64,000 nt of DNA from Clostridiales bacterium (GTDB taxonomy: Bacteria > Bacillota > Clostridia > Christensenellales > Aristaeellaceae). Numbering within the stretch: the first letter of the stretch is position 1; every line of letters starts with the position of its first letter. The stretch lies in assembly GCA_029012285.1 (NCBI GenBank), contig JAQXLU010000154.1, forward strand, positions 1 to 64,000, in the 5' to 3' direction. Made by a program: the position numbers and the translations under genes. A model generated the notes under the pieces. That model was not told the origin of the DNA. It made no database searches and saw only the letters and a program-made list of their open reading frames with translations. Below are positions 35,728 to 44,631 of the stretch, piece after piece.

Positions 35728-36672
35728 TCAGATGTGTCTGGCAAAGATGCTGTCCGCGTCGCCGCCGTAGTTGGTCAGCTCGTCGATCTTGTCAAAGCCG
35801 TAGCGCTCATAGAAGCCGGTCATGTCCGATGGGACATAGACCGTGCCAAAGCCCTGGGCCTTCGCGTAGGCGATGGCCGCGTCCAGTAGCAGACCGCACA
35901 CGCCCTGTCCGCGAGCGGCTTCCCCCACGAAGATGCTGCTGATCCACGGCCAGTAGCGGTTTTCCGGGTAGTAGTCCGTCCGGAGGAAGGTGCAGTAGCC
36001 GATGATCTCCTCGCCCTGCATGGCGGCGAAGGCGGTTTCCCAGCCGGTGAAGCGGTTCTCCCGGAGCATTTCCGCCACATGAGGCCCCGCTGCCCAGGAG
36101 CAGCGCTGGGCATAGTCGGCCAGGCGCGGACGCAGCGGAGAATCGGCGGTGACGCGCAATACCCGGATGGCTTGCCAAGCCCGGTAGGCGTTTAGCGCCG
36201 CCATATCCCGCGCCTGCAGGAATCTGCCCTGGGGACGCTTGGTGACCGGCGTGGCGATGCGCTCATAGGCTTCCTCCGGTGTGCACCAAAGCACGCGGGT
36301 ACGGTTGGCAAGCTCCGCCTGGGTCAGATGCGGGGTGAGCGTGTCGTCCGCCGTGCGAACAATATAGTAGTAGGAAAGCTGCGTGAAATCCGCATGGGCG
36401 CGGTTTTCCTCCACATAGCCCAGGGGCGTGACGGATGTGATGGTGCAGCCCGTTTCCTCGTTGAGCTCCCGGCGCAGGGCTGCCTCGATGGATTCCCCTG
36501 CATCCACCCCGCCGCCGGGCAGGGTATGGATGTCGTACTTTTCCGCGTACATCACGGCCAGCATGTCGCCGGGGTTGACGACGATGGCCCGGGCGGTCAC
36601 GCGGGGCGCGGCGCTGGACAGTCCCGGTAGGCCGAGTATGTCCATGTCGGTCAGGGAAGCGATACGGCGCAT
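35728..36672 (-). CDS. Nudix hydrolase-GNAT acetyltransferase fusion
   Basis: Nudix box GGGVDAGESIEAALRRELNEETG then C-terminal GNAT motifs (ISSIFVGEAARGQGVCGLLLDAAIAYAKAQGFGTVYVPSDMTGFYERYGF). Confidence 0.9.
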   Translation of the reverse strand: MRRIASLTDMDILGLPGLSSAAPRVTARAIVVNPGDMLAVMYAEKYDIHTLPGGGVDAGESIEAALRRELNEETGCTITSVTPLGYVEENRAHADFTQLSYYYIVRTADDTLTPHLTQAELANRTRVLWCTPEEAYERIATPVTKRPQGRFLQARDMAALNAYRAWQAIRVLRVTADSPLRPRLADYAQRCSWAAGPHVAEMLRENRFTGWETAFAAMQGEEIIGYCTFLRTDYYPENRYWPWISSIFVGEAARGQGVCGLLLDAAIAYAKAQGFGTVYVPSDMTGFYERYGFDKIDELTNYGGDADSIFARHI

Positions 36673-36694
36673 GGGTGTTCCTCCTTGGCGCGGC

Positions 36695-37519
36695 TCAGCG
36701 GTCTTGCGGATTTACATGCACATCCAGTTGCTGATGGGGCATGACGATGCCGTTTTCGTCAAAGGCCAGCTTGATGGCGCGGAGCAGCGCAAACCGGGTG
36801 TCCCAGTACTTGTCACCGGGGCACCAGATGCGCACGCCGTAGAGCAGCGCGCTGTCGGTGATGTCGGTCAGCACCACGGAGGGCGCGGGGTCGGTCAGGA
36901 CGTTGGGGTTTGCCGATAGCACGCTGGCGATCACGCGCTCCACCTGCTCCAGCGGCGCGGCGGGGTCAACGCGGAAGGTCAGATCCACGCGGCGGGTTTC
37001 GGCCACGGTCATGTCCTTGACCACGGCGTTGGCCAGGGAGCCGTTGGGCACGGTGACCTCGATGTTGTCAAAGGTGCGCAGCACGGTATACACCACGGTG
37101 ATGGCCTTGACCGTGCCCTCCACGCTGATGTCGGGGGCGGAAATGTAATCCCCGGCGCGGAAGGGCTTGAACATGAGGATCATCAGCCCGCCGATCAGGT
37201 TGCTCAGCGAGCCCTGGATGGCCAGGCCGATGGCCGCCATGAAGGAGGCCAGCACCGCGATGAAGGATGTGGTCGGGATGCCCATGATCATCGCCACGCT
37301 GATGAACAGCAGCGCGTAGAGCAGGATGGACAGGGCGCTGGAGAGGAAGGAACGGATGCCCGCATCCAGCTGCTGCATGAAGGACAGCTGGGGGATCTTG
37401 CGCTTGAGCCACTTGATGAGCTTCCAGCCCACCAGCAGCACGGCGGCGGCGTAGAGGATTTTCAGGCCGACCGTGCAGGCCAGCTCTATCAGGGTATCCA
37501 GCAGTGTTTCAAAATTCAT
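36695..37519 (-). CDS. MscS-family mechanosensitive ion channel
   Basis: FIAVLASFMAAIGLAIQGSLSNLIGGLMILMFKPFRAGDYI pore helix; VTVPNGSLANAVV. Confidence 0.93.
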   Translation of the reverse strand: MNFETLLDTLIELACTVGLKILYAAAVLLVGWKLIKWLKRKIPQLSFMQQLDAGIRSFLSSALSILLYALLFISVAMIMGIPTTSFIAVLASFMAAIGLAIQGSLSNLIGGLMILMFKPFRAGDYISAPDISVEGTVKAITVVYTVLRTFDNIEVTVPNGSLANAVVKDMTVAETRRVDLTFRVDPAAPLEQVERVIASVLSANPNVLTDPAPSVVLTDITDSALLYGVRIWCPGDKYWDTRFALLRAIKLAFDENGIVMPHQQLDVHVNPQDR

Positions 37520-37717
37520 CGTTTGTACCTCGCAATGATGGGGTGGGGTGTTGCTTCTATTTTATAGCACGCGGCGGAGGATGTCAACGGGAGGAAGCGG
37601 GCGGTTGATGCAGGAAACAGAGGAACGGCGGCGCTGAAGATGACCTGCAGACGCCGGAACGACGGATGTGCCGAAAGACACAAAAAAACGCCTCGAAGCG
37701 AATCGAAGCGTTTTGAG

Positions 37718-37789
37718 AGGTGCCACCCAGATTTGAACTGGGGAGTGAAGGTTTTGCAGACCTTTGCCTTACCACTTGGCCATGGCACC
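37718..37789 (-). tRNA. tRNA-Cys(GCA)
   Basis: Cloverleaf GGTGCCATGGCC...GTCTGCAAAACC...GGTTCAAATCTGGGTGGCACC(T), read on minus strand. Confidence 0.93.
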
Positions 37790-37831
37790 AAAGCGTTCTC
37801 CTGCGGGGCAGGGGAGGCTGCCTATGAAAAG

Positions 37832-37904
37832 AGCGGTAGACGAGGCTCGGACTCGCGACCTCCACCTTGGCAAGGTGGCGCTCTACCAACTGAGCTACTA
37901 CCGC
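37832..37904 (-). tRNA. tRNA-Gly(GCC)
   Basis: GCGGTAGTAGCTCAGTTGGTAGAGC...CTTGCCAAG...CTACCGC on minus strand. Confidence 0.95.
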
Positions 37905-37910
37905 ATAAAG

Positions 37911-37983
37911 TGCCGCGGGGCGGAATCGAACCACCGACACGTAGATTTTCAGTCTACTGCTCTACCGACTGAGCTACCGAGGC
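37911..37983 (-). tRNA. tRNA-Phe(GAA)
   Basis: GCCTCGGTAGCTCAGTCGGTAGAGC...CTGAAAATC...GGTTCGATTCC...CCGCGGCA on minus strand. Confidence 0.93.
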
Positions 37984-37990
37984 ATATGTA

Positions 37991-38067
37991 TGGCGACCCG
38001 GAAGGGGCTCGAACCCTCGACCTCCAACGTGACAGGCTGGCGCTCTAACCAACTGAGCTACCGGGCC
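37991..38067 (-). tRNA. tRNA-Asp(GTC), CCA encoded
   Basis: GGCCCGGTAGCTCAGTTGGTTAGAGC...CTGTCACG...GGTTCGAGCCCCTTCCGGGTCGCCA on minus strand. Confidence 0.95.
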
Positions 38068-38079
38068 ACAGTGCTTGTG

Positions 38080-38152
38080 TGGGAACAACAGGGCTCGAAC
38101 CTGTGACCCTCTGCTTGTAAGGCAGATGCTCTCCCAGCTGAGCTATGCTCCC
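38080..38152 (-). tRNA. tRNA-Val(TAC)
   Basis: GGGAGCATAGCTCAGCTGGGAGAGC...CTTACAAG...GGTTCGAGCCCTGTTGTTCCCA on minus strand. Confidence 0.95.
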
Positions 38153-38302
38153 ATTCGTCGCTTCTGTCGTGGCGACGTGTTACATGATACCATGGTTTGG
38201 ACACCTTGTCAAGGGGGATTTGCAAGTTTTTTTGAAAATTCCCGCCCCTGCCCTGCAGCGCAAAAAAGCCGACAGAAAAGGCGAAAATTTTGCAAAAAGT
38301 GC

Positions 38303-38331
38303 TTGATTTTACTGGGCAAGTTGTGTACAAT
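38303..38331 (+). promoter_or_regulatory. Sigma-A type promoter for BMP operon
   Basis: TTGATT - 17 nt - TACAAT. Confidence 0.7.
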
Positions 38332-38419
38332 AAGGGCGTGTTTCCTGAAGAATGTTCGCTTTTTTTGAGGAAACAGAACGATACTCTCTCACCCATCGAA
38401 ACAGAGGAGGACAATCACC

Positions 38420-39610
38420 ATGAAAAAGTTCGCATCTCTGATTCTGGCGCTGGTGCTGTGCCTGTGCAGCGTGTCTGCCCTGGCTGACCGCGCCCCCGTC
38501 GCCAAGGAAGACCTCAAGGTTGGCTTCATCTTCCTGCACGACGAGAATTCCACCTACGACCTGAACTTCATCACCGCCGCCAAGGAAATCTGCGACAAGC
38601 TGGGCATCGCCTATGTGATGAAGACCAACATCCCCGAGGGCCAGGAGTGCTACGACGCCGCTGCCGAGCTGGCGGACGACGGCTGCAACATCATCTTCGC
38701 TGACTCCTTCGGCCATGAGTCCTACATGATCCAGGCTGCCATGGAGTTCCCGGAGGTGGAGTTCTGCCACGCCACCGGCACCAAGGCGCACACCGAGGGT
38801 CTGTCCAACTACCACAACGCCTTTGCGACCATCTATGAGGGCCGCTACCTGGCGGGCGTTGCCGCTGGTTTGAAGCTCAACGAGATGATCGAGGCTGGCA
38901 AGATCACCGCCGACCAGGCCAAGATCGGCTACGTCGGCGCCTTCCCCTACGCGGAAGTGAAGTCCGGCTACACCTCCTTCTTCCTGGGCGCCCGCTCCGT
39001 GTGCCCCACCGCCACCATGGAAGTTACCTTCACCTACTCCTGGTACGATGAGGCCATGGAGAAGGAAGGCGCTCAGATGCTGATCCAGAAGGGCTGCGCG
39101 CTCATCTCCCAGCATGCTGACTCCATGGGTGCTCCCACCGCCTGTGAGGTGGCTGGCGTGCCCAACGTCTCCTACAATGGCTCCACCGTGTCTGCCTGCC
39201 CCAACACCTTCATCGTGTCCTCCCGCATCAACTGGGCGCCCTACTTCGAGTACATCATGACCTGCGTGATGAACGGCGAAGCCATCGACACTGACTGGAC
39301 CGGCACCGTGGCTACCGGCTCTGTGGAGCTGTCCGCCGTGAACGAGCAGGCTGCTGCCAAGGGCACCATCGAGAAGCTGGAGGCGGTCAAGGCTGGCCTG
39401 GCTGACGGCTCCATCAAGGTGTTCGACACCGCGACCTTCACCGTTGGCGGCCAGCCCCTGACCACCTACCTGGCCGACGTGGATGATATGGGCGACTTCC
39501 AGGGCGAGACCGAGGTCATCATCGGCGGCGAGTTCGCTGAGTCCAAGTTCCGTTCCGCGCCCTACTTCGATATCAACATCGACGGCATCACCCTGCCCGA
39601 GGGCATGTAA
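38420..39610 (+). CDS. BMP-family (Med/PnrA-like) ABC transporter substrate-binding protein
   Basis: MKKFASLILALVLCLCSVSALAD; LKVGFIFLHDENSTYDLNFI; FADSFGHESYMIQAA; TYSWYDEAMEKEGAQMLI. Followed by ATPase and two permeases. Confidence 0.92.
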   Translation: MKKFASLILALVLCLCSVSALADRAPVAKEDLKVGFIFLHDENSTYDLNFITAAKEICDKLGIAYVMKTNIPEGQECYDAAAELADDGCNIIFADSFGHESYMIQAAMEFPEVEFCHATGTKAHTEGLSNYHNAFATIYEGRYLAGVAAGLKLNEMIEAGKITADQAKIGYVGAFPYAEVKSGYTSFFLGARSVCPTATMEVTFTYSWYDEAMEKEGAQMLIQKGCALISQHADSMGAPTACEVAGVPNVSYNGSTVSACPNTFIVSSRINWAPYFEYIMTCVMNGEAIDTDWTGTVATGSVELSAVNEQAAAKGTIEKLEAVKAGLADGSIKVFDTATFTVGGQPLTTYLADVDDMGDFQGETEVIIGGEFAESKFRSAPYFDINIDGITLPEGM

Positions 39611-39637
39611 TCACACCCGGTCAACCATGTTTTCCTC

Positions 39638-39669
39638 GGCAGTCCCGGCCTTTCGGGGCCGGGACTGCC
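39638..39669 (+). terminator. Strong intra-operon hairpin after BMP gene
   Basis: 13-bp GGCAGTCCCGGCC/GGCCGGGACTGCC followed by TTCCTTTCTG. Confidence 0.7.
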
Positions 39670-39679
39670 TTCCTTTCTG

Positions 39680-39731
39680 ACACTGCAAATGAAAGTGCAG
39701 GCGAATGCGGCTGCATTCCCATTTGCAGTGT
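39680..39731 (+). repeat. Second, larger hairpin before ATPase gene
   Basis: 12-bp ACACTGCAAATG/CATTTGCAGTGT with nested TGCAG/CTGCA, followed by TTTCTCCATTTTTCTC. Confidence 0.7.
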
Positions 39732-39771
39732 TTCTCCATTTTTCTCTGCAACAGACAAAGGAGTGAGTCGG

Positions 39772-41301
39772 TTGGAACAGCGGACTGCGGCAGTCAGCGT
39801 GCGCAATGTGACCAAGCGCTTTGGCCCCGTGCTGGCAAACGACAAGGTTTGCCTGGACATCTACCGCGGCGAGATCCTGGCCCTGCTGGGCGAAAACGGC
39901 AGCGGCAAAACCACGCTGATGAACATGCTCTCGGGCATCTACTATCCCGACGAGGGCGAAATCTACATCAACGGCAAACCCGTGTCCATTTCCTCCCCCA
40001 AGGAGTCCTTCCGCCTGGGCATCGGCATGATTCACCAGCACTTCAAGCTGGTGGATGTGTTCACCGCGGCGGAAAACATCATCCTCGGCCTGGACGAAAA
40101 GCTGGATATGAAGTCCGCCGTCAAGAAGATACAGAAAATCTGCGACAAGTACGGCTTCGACATCGACCCCAAGCAGAAGATTTACAACATGTCCGTGTCC
40201 CAGAAGCAGACGATTGAGATCATCAAGGTGCTCTATCGCGGCGCGGACATCCTCATCCTGGATGAGCCCACCGCCGTGCTCACCCCCCAGGAGACCGACA
40301 AGCTCTTTGCCATTTTGCGTAACATGCGCGATGCGGGCAAGGCCATCGTGATCATCACCCACAAGATGCACGAGGTGGAATCCCTGTCCGACCGGGTGGC
40401 GGTGCTGCGCAAGGGCCAGTATGTGGGCGATGTGAAAACCAGTGAAACCAACGCAGAGGAGCTGACCAACATGATGGTCGGCCATGCGGTGAAGCTCAAC
40501 ATCGAGCGCACGCTGCCCGTCAATCCCCGCCCGCGCATTGAGGTCAAGGACCTGACCGTGCGCAACGAGGAGGGCACGACCAAGCTGGATCATGTGTCCT
40601 TCACCGCCAACACGGGCGAGATCCTGGGGGTGGCAGGCATCGCAGGCTCCGGTCAGAAGGAGCTGCTGGAGGCCATCGCTGGCTTGCAGCCCGTGGATGA
40701 GGGCAGCATCAGCTACATCGAGGATGACGGCACGCCGGTGCAGCTGATCGGCAAGGACCCGCTGACCATCCAGGACATGGGCGTGTCGCTGTCCTTTGTG
40801 CCGGAGGATCGCTTGGGCATGGGCTTGGTGGGCAATATGGATCTGTCCGACAACATGATGCTGCGCACCTTCCGCAAGGGCCGCTCCTTCTTTACCGACC
40901 GCAAGAGCCCCCGCAGGATTGCGGAAAACGTGGTCAAGGAGCTGGAGGTTTCCACCCCCAGCCTGAGCACCCCCATCCGCCGTTTGTCCGGCGGCAATGT
41001 GCAAAAGGTGCTGGTGGGCCGCGAGATCACCTCTGCCCCCAAGGTGCTTTTGACCGCATATGCCGTGCGTGGCTTGGACATCCATTCCTCCTACACCATC
41101 TACAACCTCATCAACGAGCAGAAGCGCCGCGACGTGGCGGTGATCTATGTGGGTGAGGATCTGGATGTGCTACTGGAACTGTGCGACCGCATCCTGGTTC
41201 TCTGCGGCGGCAGGGTGAGCGGAATCGTGCCCGGCCGTGGCGCGGACAAGCGGGAAATCGGCATGATGATGACCCGCGTGGGAGGTGCTGACAATGAGTG
41301 A
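39772..41301 (+). CDS. Nucleoside/simple sugar ABC transporter ATP-binding protein (duplicated ATPase)
   Basis: Two ABC domains (LLGENGSGKTTLMNML; LSGGNVQKVLVGRE). TTG at 39772 fits the AAAGGAG RBS better than GTG 39763. Confidence 0.9.
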   Translation: MEQRTAAVSVRNVTKRFGPVLANDKVCLDIYRGEILALLGENGSGKTTLMNMLSGIYYPDEGEIYINGKPVSISSPKESFRLGIGMIHQHFKLVDVFTAAENIILGLDEKLDMKSAVKKIQKICDKYGFDIDPKQKIYNMSVSQKQTIEIIKVLYRGADILILDEPTAVLTPQETDKLFAILRNMRDAGKAIVIITHKMHEVESLSDRVAVLRKGQYVGDVKTSETNAEELTNMMVGHAVKLNIERTLPVNPRPRIEVKDLTVRNEEGTTKLDHVSFTANTGEILGVAGIAGSGQKELLEAIAGLQPVDEGSISYIEDDGTPVQLIGKDPLTIQDMGVSLSFVPEDRLGMGLVGNMDLSDNMMLRTFRKGRSFFTDRKSPRRIAENVVKELEVSTPSLSTPIRRLSGGNVQKVLVGREITSAPKVLLTAYAVRGLDIHSSYTIYNLINEQKRRDVAVIYVGEDLDVLLELCDRILVLCGGRVSGIVPGRGADKREIGMMMTRVGGADNE

Positions 41302-42406
41302 CAAGAAGCGGGAACCCCTCTTCCACATTTCCAAGCGGACGGAGATTGCCTGGCACAAGGCGCTGCTCATCCGCGTGGCGGCCATTGCGCTGGCGCTTTT
41401 GGTGAGCGCGATCATCTGCCTGGTGCTCACCAACACGAACCCCGTTTCCATCTACACGACGATCATCAAGGGCACCTTCGGCACCATGCGCAAAACCTGG
41501 GTGACCTTCCGCGATGTGGCGATGCTTCTGTGCATTTCCCTGGCGGTGACGCCCGCCTTCAAGATGCGCTTCTGGAACGTGGGCGGCGAGGGTCAGACCT
41601 TGATGGGCTGCCTGGCAGCGGCCAGCTGCATGATCCTGCTGCGCGATGTGGTGCCCGCGTGGGCCATCATCCCCATCATGGTGCTGTCCAGCGTGGCGGC
41701 GGGCGCCATTTGGGGCGGCATCCCCGCGATCTTCAAGGCCAAGTGGAACACCAACGAAACCCTTTTCACCCTGATGATGAACTATGTGGCAACCCAGCTG
41801 GTGGCGTACTTCTGCATCTTCTGGGAGTCCCCCAAGGGCTCGGGCAAGATCGGCATCATCAATCAGAAAACCCAGTTCGGCTGGCTGCCGAAGATCGCCA
41901 ACCAGCAGTACCTGCTCAATATCCTCATCGTGGCGGGGCTGGTGCTGCTCATGTTCCTCTACCTGTACTACACCAAGCACGGCTATGAGATTTCCGTGGT
42001 GGGCGAGAGCCAGCGCACAGCCCGGTATGTGGGCATCAAGGTGGAATGGGTCATCGTCCGCACGATGCTGATTTCCGGCGGCTTGTGCGGCCTGGCGGGC
42101 TTTCTGCTGACGGCCGGCAGCGACCATACCCTGACCACCACGCTGGTGGACGGGCGAGGCTTCACCGCTGTCATGGTGTCCTGGCTGGCAAAATTCAACC
42201 CCTTCACGATGATCCTCACCAGCTTCCTGCTGGTTTTCCTGGATCGCGGTGCTGGCGAGGTGTCCTCCAAGTTCGGCCTGAACCATTCCTTCTCGGACAT
42301 CATCACCGGTGTGATCCTGTTCTTCATCATTGGCTGCGAGTTTTTCATCAACTACAAGATCAACTTCCGCAAGCACACTGTGAAGGAGGAGAAGCTGCGT
42401 GTTTGA
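41294..42406 (+). CDS. Nucleoside-type ABC transporter permease
   Basis: Polytopic; RFWNVGGEGQTLMGCLAAA; follows ATPase with overlap. Confidence 0.9.
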   Translation: MSDKKREPLFHISKRTEIAWHKALLIRVAAIALALLVSAIICLVLTNTNPVSIYTTIIKGTFGTMRKTWVTFRDVAMLLCISLAVTPAFKMRFWNVGGEGQTLMGCLAAASCMILLRDVVPAWAIIPIMVLSSVAAGAIWGGIPAIFKAKWNTNETLFTLMMNYVATQLVAYFCIFWESPKGSGKIGIINQKTQFGWLPKIANQQYLLNILIVAGLVLLMFLYLYYTKHGYEISVVGESQRTARYVGIKVEWVIVRTMLISGGLCGLAGFLLTAGSDHTLTTTLVDGRGFTAVMVSWLAKFNPFTMILTSFLLVFLDRGAGEVSSKFGLNHSFSDIITGVILFFIIGCEFFINYKINFRKHTVKEEKLRV

Positions 42407-43391
42407 CATCATTTCGTTCATTCCCCGTGCGGTGGTGCAGGGCGTGCCGCTGCTCTTTGGCAGCACGGGTGAGATCCTGACGGAAAAGTCCGGCAACCTG
42501 AACCTGGGCATCCCCGGTATTATGTATGTTGGCGGCATCTGCGGCGTGATCGGCTCCTTCTTCTATGAGAACTCCCTGGCCGACAAGGCGGACATCAACG
42601 CGGTGCTGGCCATTGGCATCCCCCTGCTGTGCTGCCTGCTGGGGTCGCTGCTCATGGGCCTTTTGTACTGCCTGCTGACCGTGACATTGCGCGCCAATCA
42701 GAACGTGACCGGCCTGGCCATGACCACCTTCGGCGTGGGCGTGGGCAACTTCTTCGGCGGTTCCCTCATCAAGCTCTCCGGCAGCGAGGTGCCCTCCATT
42801 GCCCTGTCCGGCACCAGCTTCTACTTCCACCGCCCCCTCTTTGCCGAGAGCCAGGGCTGGTTCTATCAGGACTTCCTGTCCTACGGCTTCATGGTGTACC
42901 TGGCGGTGGGCATCGCGCTCTTCATGGCCTGGTTCATGAGGCACACCCGCACTGGCCTTCACCTGCGCGCGGTGGGTGAGAACCCCAACACCGCCGACGC
43001 AGCTAGCATCAACGTGACGAAATACAAGTACCTGGCGACCTGTATTGGCAGCATGATTGCCGGCCTGGGCGGCTTGTACTACGTGATGGACTATGCCAGC
43101 GGTGTGTGGAGCAACAACGCCTTTGGCGACCGCGGCTGGCTCGCCATCGCCCTGGTGATCTTCACCATCTGGCGCTCCAATGTGGGCGTGTTCTCCTCCA
43201 TCCTCTTTGGCGGACTGTACATCCTGCACATGTACATCCCCACCGGCGCGAACCCTGCGGTGAAGGAGCTGTACAAGATGCTGCCCTACATCGTGACCAT
43301 CGTGGTGCTGTGCATCGCCAGTCTGCGCAAGAAGCGCGAGGATCAGCCGCCGCAGCACCTGGGCCTGCCGTACTTCCGGGAAGAACGGTGA
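42399..43391 (+). CDS. Nucleoside-type ABC transporter permease
   Basis: Polytopic; GEILTEKSGNLNLGIPGIMYVGG; overlaps previous gene. Confidence 0.9.
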   Translation: MFDIISFIPRAVVQGVPLLFGSTGEILTEKSGNLNLGIPGIMYVGGICGVIGSFFYENSLADKADINAVLAIGIPLLCCLLGSLLMGLLYCLLTVTLRANQNVTGLAMTTFGVGVGNFFGGSLIKLSGSEVPSIALSGTSFYFHRPLFAESQGWFYQDFLSYGFMVYLAVGIALFMAWFMRHTRTGLHLRAVGENPNTADAASINVTKYKYLATCIGSMIAGLGGLYYVMDYASGVWSNNAFGDRGWLAIALVIFTIWRSNVGVFSSILFGGLYILHMYIPTGANPAVKELYKMLPYIVTIVVLCIASLRKKREDQPPQHLGLPYFREER

Positions 43392-43408
43392 TGCTGCCTA
43401 AATTGAAC

Positions 43409-43447
43409 GCTCCCGCAGACGCACATGCGCTGCGGGAGCGATTTTGT
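43409..43447 (+). terminator. Terminator of BMP ABC operon
   Basis: CGCTCCCGCAG/CTGCGGGAGCG followed by ATTTTGT. Confidence 0.8.
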
Positions 43448-43456
43448 ATGGGGGGA

Positions 43457-44515
43457 CTACCTGGCGGTGCTTGTCCGCACCAGCCTTTTCAGCGCTTCCT
43501 CATCCTCCCTTTCGCGTATCCGCCTGGCCGCGACGACCCGGCGCTCCTCGTCATCGCCGGTGCAGGTGACCAGCAGCAGCAGCTGATCGTCCGCCGCCAC
43601 ATCAATCCGGCAGTCGTACATGGAGCGGGCGAGCAGCGTTTTGATGCAAGCCTCCCGCTTGGGGATGGATAAGGAGTAAAGGCCGGGGAAGTCCAGATAC
43701 CTCCAGCTGGAGGCCTTGATGCTGACCGTGGCGACGGAGAACACCACATATCGCCCGTCCTCATACGCGGTATCGAAGGTGATGAAGGGGTGTTCGCGGT
43801 AGAAGCTCGTCTTTTCGTAGGACCGCAGGCAGCCGAACATGGCGCCTGTTTTCATGTTGTGCCCATAGAGCATCAGCGTGTAGGGCCTGGTGGAGAGATC
43901 ACAGAACTCGTCCAGAAAGATGGCGCCGTTGACGTTGTGATAGCCCCGGTAATCCCGTTTCAGGTAGTAGCTGTTGTCCCGCTGCACCACGGCCTCGTCC
44001 AGCAGATCATCAATCGTCAGCCAGCCGATGATGTCCTGGTTCTGCTGGCGGAGCTTGGCAAACCGGCTGCTGATGATGCCATAGGGGTTTTGGGGGTAGC
44101 GCATCGTCGATAGCGTGGTCGGGGGCGCGGCGGTGGCTGATGGAACAGCGGTTGCCTCCGGCGGCGTTGGCGCTTCAGAGGGTGACGGCGCGGGCGTAGC
44201 GCTCGGGGGATCGGCTGGGGGAGCGGATGGTTGCTCCTGGGCGTGGTAGATTTCCCGAAGGGCGGCGGAGGCCTGACGGGCAGCAGCGTAATCCGCTGCG
44301 TAGCTGATCAGCTTGACGGCGCAGAAGAGAAAGACAACCACGCACAAAAGCCACAATACGCCCCGCACAGGCGACGTGCGCGGCGCATAGTAGTTGCGCG
44401 TTCTGGAGCCCCGGTACGGCCGGATGTTCAGCGCTGTGAAAACCGAGATGAAGCGTCCGCCCCAGGTGGCAATGCGATCTGACAGGCGCGATAAGAACTG
44501 CCTGATGTCCCTCAT
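43457..44515 (-). CDS. Class B sortase
   Basis: N-terminal TM, PSATPAPSPSEAPTPPEAT linker, catalytic region LMLYGHNMKTGAMFGCL and LLLVTCTGDDEERRVVAARR. Confidence 0.9.
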   Translation of the reverse strand: MRDIRQFLSRLSDRIATWGGRFISVFTALNIRPYRGSRTRNYYAPRTSPVRGVLWLLCVVVFLFCAVKLISYAADYAAARQASAALREIYHAQEQPSAPPADPPSATPAPSPSEAPTPPEATAVPSATAAPPTTLSTMRYPQNPYGIISSRFAKLRQQNQDIIGWLTIDDLLDEAVVQRDNSYYLKRDYRGYHNVNGAIFLDEFCDLSTRPYTLMLYGHNMKTGAMFGCLRSYEKTSFYREHPFITFDTAYEDGRYVVFSVATVSIKASSWRYLDFPGLYSLSIPKREACIKTLLARSMYDCRIDVAADDQLLLLVTCTGDDEERRVVAARRIREREDEEALKRLVRTSTAR

Positions 44516-44631
44516 CCCGATTCACCCCGCCTACAGCAGTATTGATTGACGCCCATGGCCTGTCCGGAAGCATCCGCGCATTACGCTCGTGTAGCAGCCT
44601 GTGCACTTCGCGTCGAGGTTGATGAAGGACA

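Noticed and set aside
37516-38487. Small ORFs across the tRNA cluster (e.g. 37764-38048, 38058-38414)
   Set aside because: They translate tRNA sequences; no coding support.
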